Below, piece by piece: positions 7,956-15,799 of a DNA stretch of 64,000 nt. Position 1 is the stretch's first letter, and the number at the start of each line of letters is the position of its first letter. The stretch spans positions 493,126 to 557,125 of the forward strand of contig CALNYW010000006.1 of assembly GCA_942490985.1 (NCBI GenBank), read 5' to 3'. The translations under genes were made by a program, and so were the position numbers. The notes beneath the pieces are model-generated. The model saw only the letters and a list, made by a program, of their open reading frames with translations, had not been told where the DNA came from and ran no database searches. The DNA is from Thiosocius sp942490985 (GTDB lineage Bacteria; Pseudomonadota; Gammaproteobacteria; Chromatiales; Chromatiaceae).

Positions 7956-10049
7956 GTGAATTCGATCAAGAAGACATTCCAATACGGCGATCACGCAGTG
8001 ACGCTGGAGACCGGTGAGATCGCGCGTCAGGCCGACGGCGCCGTGATCGTGAACATGGCAGATACGGTTGTCATGGTGACCGTGGTCTACGACAAGAATC
8101 CCGACGGTGGGCGCGATTTCTTCCCGCTGACGGTCGACTACCAGGAGAAGACCTACGCCTCGGGCAGGATCCCCGGCGGCTTCTTCCGTCGCGAAGGCCG
8201 TCCGGCCGAAAAAGAGATACTGACCTGTCGCCTGATCGATCGGCCGATTCGTCCGCTGTTCCCGAAGACATTTACCGCGGAAACCCAGATCATCTGTACC
8301 GTGATGTCGCTCAACCCTGCGGTCGACCCGGAGATTCCGGCGTTGATCGGTACCTCGGCCGCGCTGGCCGTTTCCGGTGCACCTTTCCAAGGGCCGATTG
8401 GCGCAGCGCGCGTCGGTTATAAGGATGGCGCCTACGTTCTCAACGGGCCGACCGGACTGGCTGCCGGTGATCTGGATCTGGTTGTGGCAGGTACCGAGAA
8501 AGCCGTGCTGATGGTCGAATCAGAGGCCAACCAGTTATCGGAAGAGGTCATGCTGGGCGCCGTGTTGTTCGGCCACGAGCAGATGCAGATTGTCATCGGC
8601 GCGATCAAAGAGCTTGCCGCCGAGGTCAACAAGCCGATCATGGAGGTGCCCGAGGCACCGGTGAACGAAGCACTCAAGGCCGCTGTCGAGACGGCGTGTG
8701 GTGAGGCACTGAGCAACGCCTACACGATCGCTGACAAGATGGACCGCTATGCAGCGGTCGACGCGGCGGTCGCTGCAGCGAAACAGCAGCTGTGCAGTGG
8801 TGATGAGCCGGCCTACGACGAGGGTGAGGTCTATGGCGCGATCGAAAAGCTGAAGAAAAGCATCGTGCGTGGCCGCATCATCAAGGGCGAGCCACGGATC
8901 GATGGCCGCGATACAGAGACCGTGCGTCCGATCACGATTCGCACCGGTGTCTTGCCGCGTACCCACGGGTCGGCACTGTTCACCCGTGGTGAAACCCAGG
9001 CGCTGGTTGTCACTACCCTGGGTACAGAGCGTGACTCGCAGATCATCGACGCACTCGATGGCTCGTACAAAGAACCATTCATGCTGCACTACAACTTCCC
9101 ACCGTTCAGCGTTGGTGAGTTGGGTCGCGTGGGTAGCCCAAAGCGGCGTGAGATCGGCCATGGCCGGCTCGCCAAGCGCGGGGTGTTGGCGTGCATGCCG
9201 GACCTGGATGATTTCCCGTATTCGATTCGTGTGGTCTCGGAAATCACCGAGTCGAACGGTTCATCGTCGATGGCATCGGTCTGCGGCACGAGTCTTTCGC
9301 TGATGGACGCCGGCGTGCCGGTCAAGTCGCCGGTAGCCGGTGTGGCTATGGGGCTGATCAAGGAGGGCGATGACTTCGCCGTGTTGACGGACATCCTTGG
9401 TGATGAAGATCATCTGGGTGACATGGACTTCAAAGTGGCTGGCACCATTGATGGCATCAATGCGTTGCAGATGGACATCAAGATCGACGGTATTACCCGT
9501 GAGATCATGGAAACCGCGCTGAATCAGGCGAAGCACGGTCGTCTGCACATCCTTGATGAGATGAACAAGGCGATCAACGCGCCGCGTGAGCACATGTCAG
9601 AGCATGCCCCGCGTATCGTGTCGTTCAAGATCAACCCGGACAAGATTCGCGACGTCATTGGTAAGGGCGGTGCGACGATCCGCTCGATCACCGAAGAGAC
9701 CGGTGCGACGGTGGACATCAGCGATGACGGCACCGTCAAGATCTTCTCGGTCGACAAGCTTGCCGGTGATGATGCGCGGAAGCGTGTCGAGTTGATCACG
9801 GCCGATGTCGAAGTCGGGATGATCTATGAGGGCAAGGTCGCTCGCCTGATGGACTTCGGCGCCTTCGTCACGATTCTGCCTGGCAAAGATGGGCTCGTGC
9901 ACATTAGCCAGATCTCTGACGAGCGGGTCGAGAAAGTCAGCGACAAGCTGTCCGAAGGCGACACGATCAAGGTGAAGGTTCTCGAGGTCGATAAGCAGGG
10001 CCGCATCCGTCTGAGCATGAAGGCGGTAAACGAGGCGGCAGAGGCCTGA
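7956..10049 (+). CDS. pnp: Polyribonucleotide nucleotidyltransferase (PNPase)
   Basis: 697 residues with two RNase PH domains (ETGEIARQADGAV; GRIPGGFFRREGRP; the second core with RTHGSALFTRGETQ and VCGTSLSLMDAGVP), then a KH domain (IGKGGATIRSITEETGA) and an S1 domain (GKVARLMDFGAFVTILPGKDGLVHIS). It degrades RNA 3' to 5' by phosphorolysis as part of the degradosome. The start is GTG 7956, with GAGG about nine bases upstream. It follows rpsO by 34 bases, the conserved order. Confidence 0.98.
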   Translation: MNSIKKTFQYGDHAVTLETGEIARQADGAVIVNMADTVVMVTVVYDKNPDGGRDFFPLTVDYQEKTYASGRIPGGFFRREGRPAEKEILTCRLIDRPIRPLFPKTFTAETQIICTVMSLNPAVDPEIPALIGTSAALAVSGAPFQGPIGAARVGYKDGAYVLNGPTGLAAGDLDLVVAGTEKAVLMVESEANQLSEEVMLGAVLFGHEQMQIVIGAIKELAAEVNKPIMEVPEAPVNEALKAAVETACGEALSNAYTIADKMDRYAAVDAAVAAAKQQLCSGDEPAYDEGEVYGAIEKLKKSIVRGRIIKGEPRIDGRDTETVRPITIRTGVLPRTHGSALFTRGETQALVVTTLGTERDSQIIDALDGSYKEPFMLHYNFPPFSVGELGRVGSPKRREIGHGRLAKRGVLACMPDLDDFPYSIRVVSEITESNGSSSMASVCGTSLSLMDAGVPVKSPVAGVAMGLIKEGDDFAVLTDILGDEDHLGDMDFKVAGTIDGINALQMDIKIDGITREIMETALNQAKHGRLHILDEMNKAINAPREHMSEHAPRIVSFKINPDKIRDVIGKGGATIRSITEETGATVDISDDGTVKIFSVDKLAGDDARKRVELITADVEVGMIYEGKVARLMDFGAFVTILPGKDGLVHISQISDERVEKVSDKLSEGDTIKVKVLEVDKQGRIRLSMKAVNEAAEA

Positions 10050-10099
10050 GCGCCGATCGCCGCACGACGGTAGCGCATCAGGCTACCCGGTGTGGCTGT

Positions 10100-10127
10100 A
10101 AAAAAGGGCCGCTACGGCCCTTTTTTT
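10100..10127. terminator. Bidirectional intrinsic terminator between pnp and a convergent gene
   Basis: AAAAAAGGGCC, a GCTAC loop and GGCCCTTTTTTT form a near-symmetric stem with A-runs and T-runs on both sides. It can terminate pnp on the plus strand and the small convergent gene ending at 10161 on the minus strand. Confidence 0.85.
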
Positions 10128-10160
10128 ATGCCTGCGATTCGACCGGGAAATGCCAAGCCG

Positions 10161-10418
10161 TCAGTCAGCCTGGGTAACCGCGACGTTGCCGTCGGGATCT
10201 GTCGCGACGACGAAACTGCCCGAGTTGCACTTGACCCGCCATGCCTCGGCACCTGCTGCGGTTGTCTCGATCACATGGCTGCAGGGGAACCCTGCGCTGC
10301 GGATCGTGGCGGCGAGTTCCCCCTGATCGGTCTGCGTCGCCAGTCCAACGATGGGAGCCGCCGCGACGCACACGAAAACGAGATGCCTCGCGAAGCCGAG
10401 TAGTGATTGGTGTTGCAT
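10161..10418 (-). CDS. Small secreted protein of unknown function
   Basis: 85 residues. A hydrophobic segment near residues 10-27 looks like a signal peptide (ends GLA). The mature part is about 58 residues with two cysteines (FPCSHV and VKCNSG) that could form a disulfide. The pattern of a Cys, a short helix, a W-V-C strand and a final V-A-V strand recurs in short periplasmic proteins of uncharacterised families. It is convergent with pnp and shares its terminator. No function can be assigned. Confidence 0.55.
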   Translation of the reverse strand: MQHQSLLGFARHLVFVCVAAAPIVGLATQTDQGELAATIRSAGFPCSHVIETTAAGAEAWRVKCNSGSFVVATDPDGNVAVTQAD

Positions 10419-10784
10419 CGATTCGGAACCCGCTAAGTGAAAATCAATATCGACTCAAACAGTACCATATCGGGTAACGGCCGAAGGCCCGATAGCGTCG
10501 TCAGGCGCAAGAGGTCGTCAAATGCATCGGCGGCACGGTTTCGCGTCTTCGACAACTGAGTCGATACGAAGCGATCAGGTTAAACCGAGTCCCCAGGCGG
10601 CGATGATCCAGACATGACTGAGTTATCGACAGTGCGTGATGTGGCGCCGTGACAGTAAAGCGATTACCCTGAGGCGGGTTCGGTCAATGACTGACCGACG
10701 ATGCTGGCAGAAAGCGCGGCTGTCAAAGTCCTGCTGCCGCAACCGACAAATCATAAACGGGTATTCGACCCCGGAGGATTGGAG
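10419..10784. other. Intergenic region upstream of the sulfur globule gene
   Basis: About 365 bases between two divergent secreted-protein genes. I find no RNA gene and no confident promoter. It ends with a very strong Shine-Dalgarno tract (GGAGGATTGGAG) in front of ATG 10785, consistent with high expression of a structural protein. Confidence 0.45.
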
Positions 10785-11240
10785 ATGAAGAAGTTTAAGA
10801 ACGTCATGCTGGCCGGAGTGGTTGGCGCATCGGCTCTATTGGCCGCCAGTGCAGCAAGCGCTTTCTGGGGCGGTGGTAGTCCATGGAACTTCGGTGGTTG
10901 GAACAACGGCTACGGGAATAACTGGGGCGGCCCGATGGGATGGGGCGGTGGTTATCCCGGCACTGGTGGCTACGGCGGTGGCTTTCCGGGCTACGGTGGT
11001 GGTTTCCCGGGCTTCGGCGGTGGCTATCCGGGCTATGGCGGTGGCTATCCAGGCTATGGCGGCGGATACCCCTCCGGTGGTGGTTATGGTTACAGCACGG
11101 CGCCCTATGGCGGCGGCTACGACTATCAAAACCAGCCGCCGATGGACATGGGTCCAGGTGCTGCACCTGAGCCGCCACCTGCAGCTCAGCCGGGCATGGC
11201 ACCTGCCGAGCAACCCGGCAGAGCGCCCGCCTATCGGTAA
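10785..11240 (+). CDS. Sulfur globule protein, Gly/Tyr/Pro-rich (SgpA/SgpB/SgpC-like)
   Basis: A 151-residue secreted protein. A signal peptide (MKKFKNVMLAG..., cleavage after ASA near residue 26) leads to a mature chain beginning FWGGG. This chain is almost entirely Gly, Tyr, Phe, Trp, Asn and Pro, with heptads of the form GGYPGYG, and ends in a Pro/Ala-rich tail. This composition matches the envelope proteins of periplasmic sulfur globules in purple sulfur bacteria and thiotrophic symbionts. The start is ATG 10785 (GGAG upstream), not the upstream in-frame codon at 10701. A strong terminator follows. Function is inferred from composition; other Gly-rich structural proteins are the alternative. 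Confidence 0.78.
   Translation: MKKFKNVMLAGVVGASALLAASAASAFWGGGSPWNFGGWNNGYGNNWGGPMGWGGGYPGTGGYGGGFPGYGGGFPGFGGGYPGYGGGYPGYGGGYPSGGGYGYSTAPYGGGYDYQNQPPMDMGPGAAPEPPPAAQPGMAPAEQPGRAPAYR
10951..11079 (+). repeat. 21-bp tandem coding repeat (GGYPGYG heptads)
   Basis: Inside the sulfur globule gene, four to five consecutive units encode GGFPGYG, GGFPGFG, GGYPGYG, GGYPGYG and GGYPSGG. The unit is 21 bp; the tyrosine/phenylalanine exchange is the main variation. Such repeats can change copy number by slippage. Confidence 0.75.
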
Positions 11241-11270
11241 GCGGAAAGCCATATCGAGTTTGAAAAACGC

Positions 11271-11296
11271 GCGCGCCGTGAGGCGCGCTTTTTTTT
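11271..11296 (+). terminator. Intrinsic terminator after the sulfur globule gene
   Basis: GCGCGCC at 11271-11277 pairs with GGCGCGC at 11282-11288 around GTGA, followed by eight T. A strong stem with a long T-run suits a highly expressed monocistronic gene. Confidence 0.9.
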
Positions 11297-11471
11297 GCTC
11301 GGGCGGTTGGGTCTTGAACGGGTCTAGGCTTTGATTTGTGTTTGGGCCATCGTCCGACAACCACCCGCCAGGTGCCGGTTGGATGGACCGGCTGTGTAGC
11401 GAAAAACAGCCTCTAAATTGTCGGGGCTCAAGGCGGACCAAACCGCCAACGCAGGTAAAAGCTGCGTCCGC

Positions 11472-12236
11472 TCACAGATCATTGAGCCAGGCTTGCACAT
11501 TTTCCAGCAGCTCGGTTTCTTCGCCGTCGAAAAAATGGTCCGCACCGGCGGCGGTCAGCTGCATGTAGCCACGGTTGCCAAGCGACGCGTCGGCACGTTG
11601 TCCGGCGCTTGCCAGCACCTCGGGCAGGTCCTCGCTGCCGTAAAGATCCAACAACGGAATCGTGATGCTTGGCAGGTGAGCCAGGTTGTCAGCAGCGGTC
11701 CCCGCGATTCCCGGACCCATACCGATCGCGACGAATCCGTCCACGACGCGATCGGTGTTGGCCAGGAAATAGGTCGTCATCGTCGCGCCCTGGCTATGTG
11801 CGATCAGGACGATTTTTTCGACACCCTGGTCCTGGAGATAATCGATGGCGGCATCGATCCGCCCGGGGACCCCGTCGTAGATGGGTGGATAGTCCGTATA
11901 GTCGGCATCGTTGGCGAGCACCGGCATCTGAATCGACAGGGTGTGCCAACCGGATTCGGCAAGCCTCACGCGCAACGGTAATACCACTGTGGGCCAGTTA
12001 GGGTGAACGCCGGTCCCGTGCATTACCACCACGCCCCGTTTCGTGGCGCCGTCGCTCGCCGGCATCTCGAGCGCCAGGAATTCCGACCGACCGTCGTTGA
12101 GATAGACGGCGTCCCCGTCCATCAATGAATCGACAATCTGGGTGGCCCAGCGCTGTTCTTTGGCAAGGTCTGAGCCCTGCACCGCTGCCGTGGCCAACAA
12201 ACCGCATGCCGCCGTCAACAGAATACGTGCTATCAC
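11472..12236 (-). CDS. Secreted alpha/beta hydrolase (DUF3530-like)
   Basis: 254 residues from GTG 12236, chosen because GAGG lies eight bases upstream and a signal peptide (hydrophobic stretch ending AAVQG) follows at once. Alpha/beta-hydrolase marks are GVVVMHGTG near the oxyanion hole, the nucleophile elbow AHSQG, a late Asp (LDLYGSEDLPE) and a C-terminal His (AGADHFF). It fits the DUF3530 group of periplasmic hydrolases. The substrate is unknown. It sits convergent to the sulfur globule gene, but no functional link is shown. Confidence 0.75.
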   Translation of the reverse strand: MIARILLTAACGLLATAAVQGSDLAKEQRWATQIVDSLMDGDAVYLNDGRSEFLALEMPASDGATKRGVVVMHGTGVHPNWPTVVLPLRVRLAESGWHTLSIQMPVLANDADYTDYPPIYDGVPGRIDAAIDYLQDQGVEKIVLIAHSQGATMTTYFLANTDRVVDGFVAIGMGPGIAGTAADNLAHLPSITIPLLDLYGSEDLPEVLASAGQRADASLGNRGYMQLTAAGADHFFDGEETELLENVQAWLNDL

Positions 12237-12487
12237 AATCCTCACCTCTGCCAGTAATCGAGACACCGCAGCTTAGCTGCCGGCTGTCAAACCAACACCA
12301 GGGTGATCTGCAGGGGTAACCCGGTCGCAAACCGGGCAAGAGCGGATTGACGCGGTGACGGTTCGTCTCGCCGATGCCAGCAGTCAACTTGGATGGTCTT
12401 GGCGACGCTGCACGGCCGTCCCGGCGCGCCGCGTTTTCGCACGCACCCCGCCGAGCATCGGCCAATCGGTCAGGCCAAAATCCGCCC

Positions 12488-12946
12488 TCAGTCTCCGCTC
12501 GTGGCGGTGGCAGCAAATCCGGCCAACGCTTTCGACATCCCGGGTACGACCGGACAGGCCTCTGTCGCATGGCGTCCCGCCAGATACGCAGGGTCGTTGT
12601 AACCCAACCAAACCTTTCCATCCTTGTCTTGCCACACCAGGGCTTTCAACGGCAGGTCGATACCGACCGTTTGTGCGCACTTCATGAACGGCGTGCCACC
12701 CTTGGGATTACCGAAAATCAATAGCTCCGTCGGGTCAAGCGTTTGACCGATAGACGCTGCGCCGGCAGCGTGGTCAATCCTGGCAAACACTTTCATGTTC
12801 TTTGCCAGTACCGCGGCCTCCAGCCGATCCATCGTAGTCTTCTGCGGGTATGGGCTTTCGACCTTGATCAGGCCTTCAGCAGCATGCGTCGGGGCACTGA
12901 TCAACACGGCGATCAGACCGACTAAACACCAATAGCTGGCTTTCAT
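12488..12946 (-). CDS. Secreted DUF302 domain protein
   Basis: 152 residues from ATG 12946 (GGGAG about five bases upstream). The signal peptide ends THAAEG. The domain shows the DUF302 layout: KTTMDRLEAAVLAKNMKVFARIDHAAGA, TELLIFGNPKGGTPFM, a central LPLKALVWQD strand and a final helix. The motif HAAGA with FGNPKGGT is the classic form of the family, closer to canonical DUF302 than the protein at 863. It was probably once wrongly joined to an upstream open frame reaching 13150, which has no ribosome binding site. Confidence 0.85.
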   Translation of the reverse strand: MKASYWCLVGLIAVLISAPTHAAEGLIKVESPYPQKTTMDRLEAAVLAKNMKVFARIDHAAGAASIGQTLDPTELLIFGNPKGGTPFMKCAQTVGIDLPLKALVWQDKDGKVWLGYNDPAYLAGRHATEACPVVPGMSKALAGFAATATSGD

Positions 12947-13325
12947 CTCAACTCCCTTTCGAACGTCTGGTTGGTCTACTGAGTGTAGGACCGACTCGGT
13001 GAGGTGATTATTGCGTGTCCGATGCGTTTGAGCAGCGGGGAAACTACCAATCGCGGTTATCTGCAAAAGCCGAGCAGCAGCATTTTCGTTCGGCTCACAG
13101 CCCTTGCCAGTAGCGGCCTTTGCCGCCCGCTGCGCCAATCCAGCTTGCAAGCGGATACGGCCCCCTTAGGTCTCGCAACGGCCTCTTAGCAAAATTGCGA
13201 TTTCGCAATAGCGTCGCGCTATAAAGCTATTAAGAACAAACGATTAGATTAGTTAATCAGTATTGCCTAATGTGTTTCCAACGGCCGGTGAACGCCCGCC
13301 CAAGACAACTAACGAGAGGTCGACA
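12947..13325. other. Intergenic region with the peroxiredoxin promoter
   Basis: About 380 bases between divergent DUF302 and peroxiredoxin genes. The right-hand 130 bases are distinctly AT-rich and contain a perfect inverted repeat at 13194-13209, so promoter elements for the peroxiredoxin gene likely lie there. No RNA gene is seen. Confidence 0.5.
13194..13209. promoter_or_regulatory. Inverted repeat, candidate operator upstream of the peroxiredoxin gene
   Basis: ATTGCGA at 13194-13200 and TCGCAAT at 13203-13209 form a perfect seven-base inverted repeat with a two-base spacer, about 115 bases before the peroxiredoxin start in an AT-rich stretch. The regulator is unknown; OxyR or an Rrf2-type protein would be guesses. 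Confidence 0.35.
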
Positions 13326-13973
13326 ATGGAAAACGCAAACCAACAACAGGCGATGCCCCGAATCAACGAACCCGCGCCGGCATTTGAGGCGCGGACTACG
13401 CAAGGTGTCAAGAAACTCGAGGACTACCGTGGTAAATGGTTGGTGCTGTTCTCGCATCCCGCCGATTTCACGCCCGTATGCACGACCGAGTTCATGGCTT
13501 TCGCCAAGCATTACGACGACTTCAAGTCGGTCAATACAGAATTGCTCGGGCTGTCGATCGACAGCTACTACAGCCATGTGGCGTGGGTACGAAACATCAA
13601 AGAAAAGTTCGATGTCGATATCCAGTTTCCGATCATCGAAGATCTTTCGATGGCGGTCGCAAAGGCATACGGGATGATTCATCCGGGTGCGGCCGACACG
13701 TCGGCGGTTCGTGCAACCTTCATCATCGACCCGGAAGGGATTCTTCGGGCGATGGTCTATTATCCGATGACCAATGGCCGTTCGATACCCGAGTTCCTGA
13801 GACTGGTAAAAGCTCTCCAGACCTCGGACGAACACAAGGTCGCCACCCCTGAGGGCTGGAATCCTGGTGACAAAATAATCGTGCCGCCGCCGTCTGATAT
13901 GGATGCTGTCGATGCGCGTGTCAATGAAGGTTACGATTGCACAGATTGGTACTTCTGCACGAAGGCGCTCTGA
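13326..13973 (+). CDS. Peroxiredoxin, Prx6-type with C-terminal Cys pair
   Basis: 215 residues. The peroxidatic motif PADFTPVCTTE places Cys52, and a TWRGKW-like DYRGKW strand precedes it. The chain is long, as in Prx6, and near the end carries Cys205 and Cys211 in a YDC...WYFC arrangement like the archaeal-type Prx6 proteins. This suggests a 2-Cys mechanism with a C-terminal resolving cysteine. It should reduce hydrogen peroxide and organic hydroperoxides in the cytoplasm. ATG 13326 has GAGAGG upstream. It is monocistronic, with a hairpin terminator behind it. Confidence 0.9.
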   Translation: MENANQQQAMPRINEPAPAFEARTTQGVKKLEDYRGKWLVLFSHPADFTPVCTTEFMAFAKHYDDFKSVNTELLGLSIDSYYSHVAWVRNIKEKFDVDIQFPIIEDLSMAVAKAYGMIHPGAADTSAVRATFIIDPEGILRAMVYYPMTNGRSIPEFLRLVKALQTSDEHKVATPEGWNPGDKIIVPPPSDMDAVDARVNEGYDCTDWYFCTKAL

Positions 13974-13987
13974 TTTATTTAAGTTAA

Positions 13988-14036
13988 GAGGCCGCCCATT
14001 GAGGCGGCCTCCGTGTTCGGCCTAGCGGCTTTTTTT
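13988..14036 (+). terminator. Terminator region after the peroxiredoxin gene
   Basis: GAGGCCGCC at 13988-13996 pairs perfectly with GGCGGCCTC at 14003-14011. A second GCGGC at 14025 can pair with the same left arm and is followed by seven T at 14030-14036. Confidence 0.65.
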
Positions 14037-14100
14037 GTGCTCAGTTTGCCCAACCTGGAGGGGATATACAGCATTCGCACGCAAGGTACGGACGAGCAAA

Positions 14101-14610
14101 ATGACTGAGGCACATCACGACATCGACAGGAAACAGCCAGGGGGTTATCCCGAGGTCACTGTGGTCATTGAAATCCCACGCGGCAGTTTCCTGAAGCGCG
14201 GATCCACAGGCGAACTGGATTTTGTCTCTCCGTTGCCCTGCCCATTTAATTACGGCTCGGTAGAAACCCATATCGGACTGGAAGGCGACCTGCTAGATGC
14301 CGTCGTACTTGGGCGGCGACTACCTCGCGGCTCGCGAGTCACGGCTAGAGCATATGGCGCCGTGGGTTTAACAGACCGGGGCATGTACGACGACAAGCTC
14401 ATCTGCAGTCACTACCCGGTCGGAGCATTCCAGAAAGTGCTTGTTGTCGCGTTCTTCCGCTTTTACGCAGTCTGCAAACATCTGCTGAATTTGTCGCGAG
14501 GGCGGTCCGGCCGCAATGCCTGCGAGGGTTGGGCGAATTCAACCGACGCAATGGCTAGGGCAGTGCCGCGTGCCGATCGCGATTGGAAGGGGCCGTCAGT
14601 TCCTTTCTGA
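14101..14610 (+). CDS. Inorganic pyrophosphatase family protein
   Basis: 169 residues from ATG 14101. It shows the family I fold marks: VVIEIPRGSFLKR, PCPFNYG, the acidic EGDLLDAVVLG motif corresponding to the metal-binding DxDPxD signature (partly changed), GAVGLTDRG and DDKLICS. The C-terminal half (NLSRGRSGRNACEGW) is unlike E. coli Ppa but typical of a short divergent inorganic diphosphatase family. In-frame codons upstream at 14035 are less likely because no homologous sequence or SD supports them. Activity on pyrophosphate is inferred. Confidence 0.75.
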   Translation: MTEAHHDIDRKQPGGYPEVTVVIEIPRGSFLKRGSTGELDFVSPLPCPFNYGSVETHIGLEGDLLDAVVLGRRLPRGSRVTARAYGAVGLTDRGMYDDKLICSHYPVGAFQKVLVVAFFRFYAVCKHLLNLSRGRSGRNACEGWANSTDAMARAVPRADRDWKGPSVPF

Positions 14611-14900
14611 ACCTCGCGGCTCAACGCAACCCGGGGAGAGCCCCTTTGCGAAACGCGATGCCGCTTTCCGAAGGTTCTGCTTATCGTCGCGGGTGTCTGC
14701 ACTACCGGTAAATCAAAGCCACCCATGGGGCCTTTGCTTCGTCTTTGAACGCTTTTTACCACCGTGAGCCGGCAGGCTGATCATCGACGGGGCAAGCCAA
14801 GCCACACCGGCCTGATCCCTTAATCGACTAAAGTTCGGCGCTCTCTGGCCGCTACCCTCATCCCCGCCGCAGAAGAATCACTTGGGAAGAGGAGCGCTAA
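14611..14900. other. Intergenic region after the pyrophosphatase gene
   Basis: About 290 bases. Open frames on both strands lack start signals. A weak CAAAG...CTTTG pairing near 14712-14735 may help end the upstream transcript. Nothing else is seen. Confidence 0.4.
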
Positions 14901-15089
14901 ATGAGAAATCCACGGCCAGCCGCGACCTATGTCAAAGAGAACTCCTGCATCGAAGACGTTTTGGCAATCGCGCATGAAATTGCGCAGGGAAACCAGCCGT
15001 CGACGGCCCTCAACCCAAGGACAGGTGAGACATCCAGACCGGGAACAGAAAGGCGGACGCAATTTCACGGATACCGGAACCACCGGTAG
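14901..15089 (+). CDS. Possible small hypothetical protein
   Basis: 62 codons from ATG 14901, preceded by GAAGAGGAGCGCTAA, a good Shine-Dalgarno tract. The first 30 residues (ATYVKENSCIEDVLAIAHEIA) look like a helix; the rest is polar and Arg/Thr-rich. No family is recognised. A terminator-like hairpin lies about 90 bases downstream. It is kept because of the ribosome binding site, but it may not be a gene. Confidence 0.3.
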   Translation: MRNPRPAATYVKENSCIEDVLAIAHEIAQGNQPSTALNPRTGETSRPGTERRTQFHGYRNHR

Positions 15090-15178
15090 CCGCGGAGAAA
15101 GATGCCAAGCGGCGCATTCAGGCCGCTTTATCCCGTTGCTTAGTCAATCGGCGAGCCTTTGCGCTTCAGTTATCCTTC

Positions 15179-15201
15179 AAAATGCCACCCTGGGCATTTT
15201 T
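15179..15201 (+). terminator. Terminator-like hairpin
   Basis: AAAATGCC and GGCATTTTT pair around a short C-rich loop and end in a T-run. It could terminate a transcript covering the small frame at 14901, or act in either direction. Confidence 0.55.
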
Positions 15202-15339
15202 GTTCTCGGTGCGGCGAAAACGCGGTTTATGCCTTCCTTCGTTTTCAATCACTTGTCGTGATCGAAAACAGCTGAGCAACCTTGTCCCGCTCGCCCCGAT
15301 TTTTCGAGGCGCCGTTAAATGGAACGCTGTGGGTGGCGG

Positions 15340-15600
15340 TCAGCGCATGCTGCCGAGATTGGCGAGCAGTGCATAACGGGCTCGCTCGACGTCTTCCGCA
15401 ATCTTGTGCGCCAGATCGGCCTCGGGGCCGCAACGCACCACCGCCGCGTTGCCGCATTTAGCCGTCGATTCATTCACCGCTTTGATAAACGCATCTTCCA
15501 CGATGCGGGAGATAGCCTTGGTCTCTGCTGGGTTCAACGGTGTCGGTAGGGCTTGGTTTATTTTGGCAACGGTTTGGTCGGCCAGGTTTTTGAGTGACAT
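15340..15600 (-). CDS. Conserved-looking small protein of unknown function
   Basis: 86 residues from ATG 15600, with AAGGTG upstream. The protein is largely helical: MSLKNLADQTVAKINQALP, then AETKAISRIVEDAFIKAV and CGPEADLAHKIAEDVERA. It has two cysteines and no signal peptide or membrane segment. The compact, well-started frame and balanced helix pattern make it a likely real cytosolic protein. I do not recognise a characterised family. It is divergent from the DUF3179 gene. Confidence 0.6.
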   Translation of the reverse strand: MSLKNLADQTVAKINQALPTPLNPAETKAISRIVEDAFIKAVNESTAKCGNAAVVRCGPEADLAHKIAEDVERARYALLANLGSMR

Positions 15601-15799
15601 GTTTGGACACCTTGGAAGTTGAAAGACAGGTAATGACGCTGCGGTAACGCTGATTGTAGTTTCTCTCTCGGCAGTTGTAGCGGCCGTGGTCGATATTTTG
15701 ATGGTGCGCTTGGGCCTTGGCGGGCACCGGAATGAAAGAAACGGTGACGCTGCGCGGTCTCGTTTAGCATCATCAGCCGTTCGCGAAGGGAAGAGTGCC

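Noticed and set aside
10951..11079. A CRISPR-like array
   Set aside because: The repeats are in-frame codons for Gly-Tyr-Pro heptads with no spacers.
12384..12680. Open frames overlapping the second DUF302 gene on both strands
   Set aside because: They overlap a gene with signal peptide, SD and clear DUF302 motifs.
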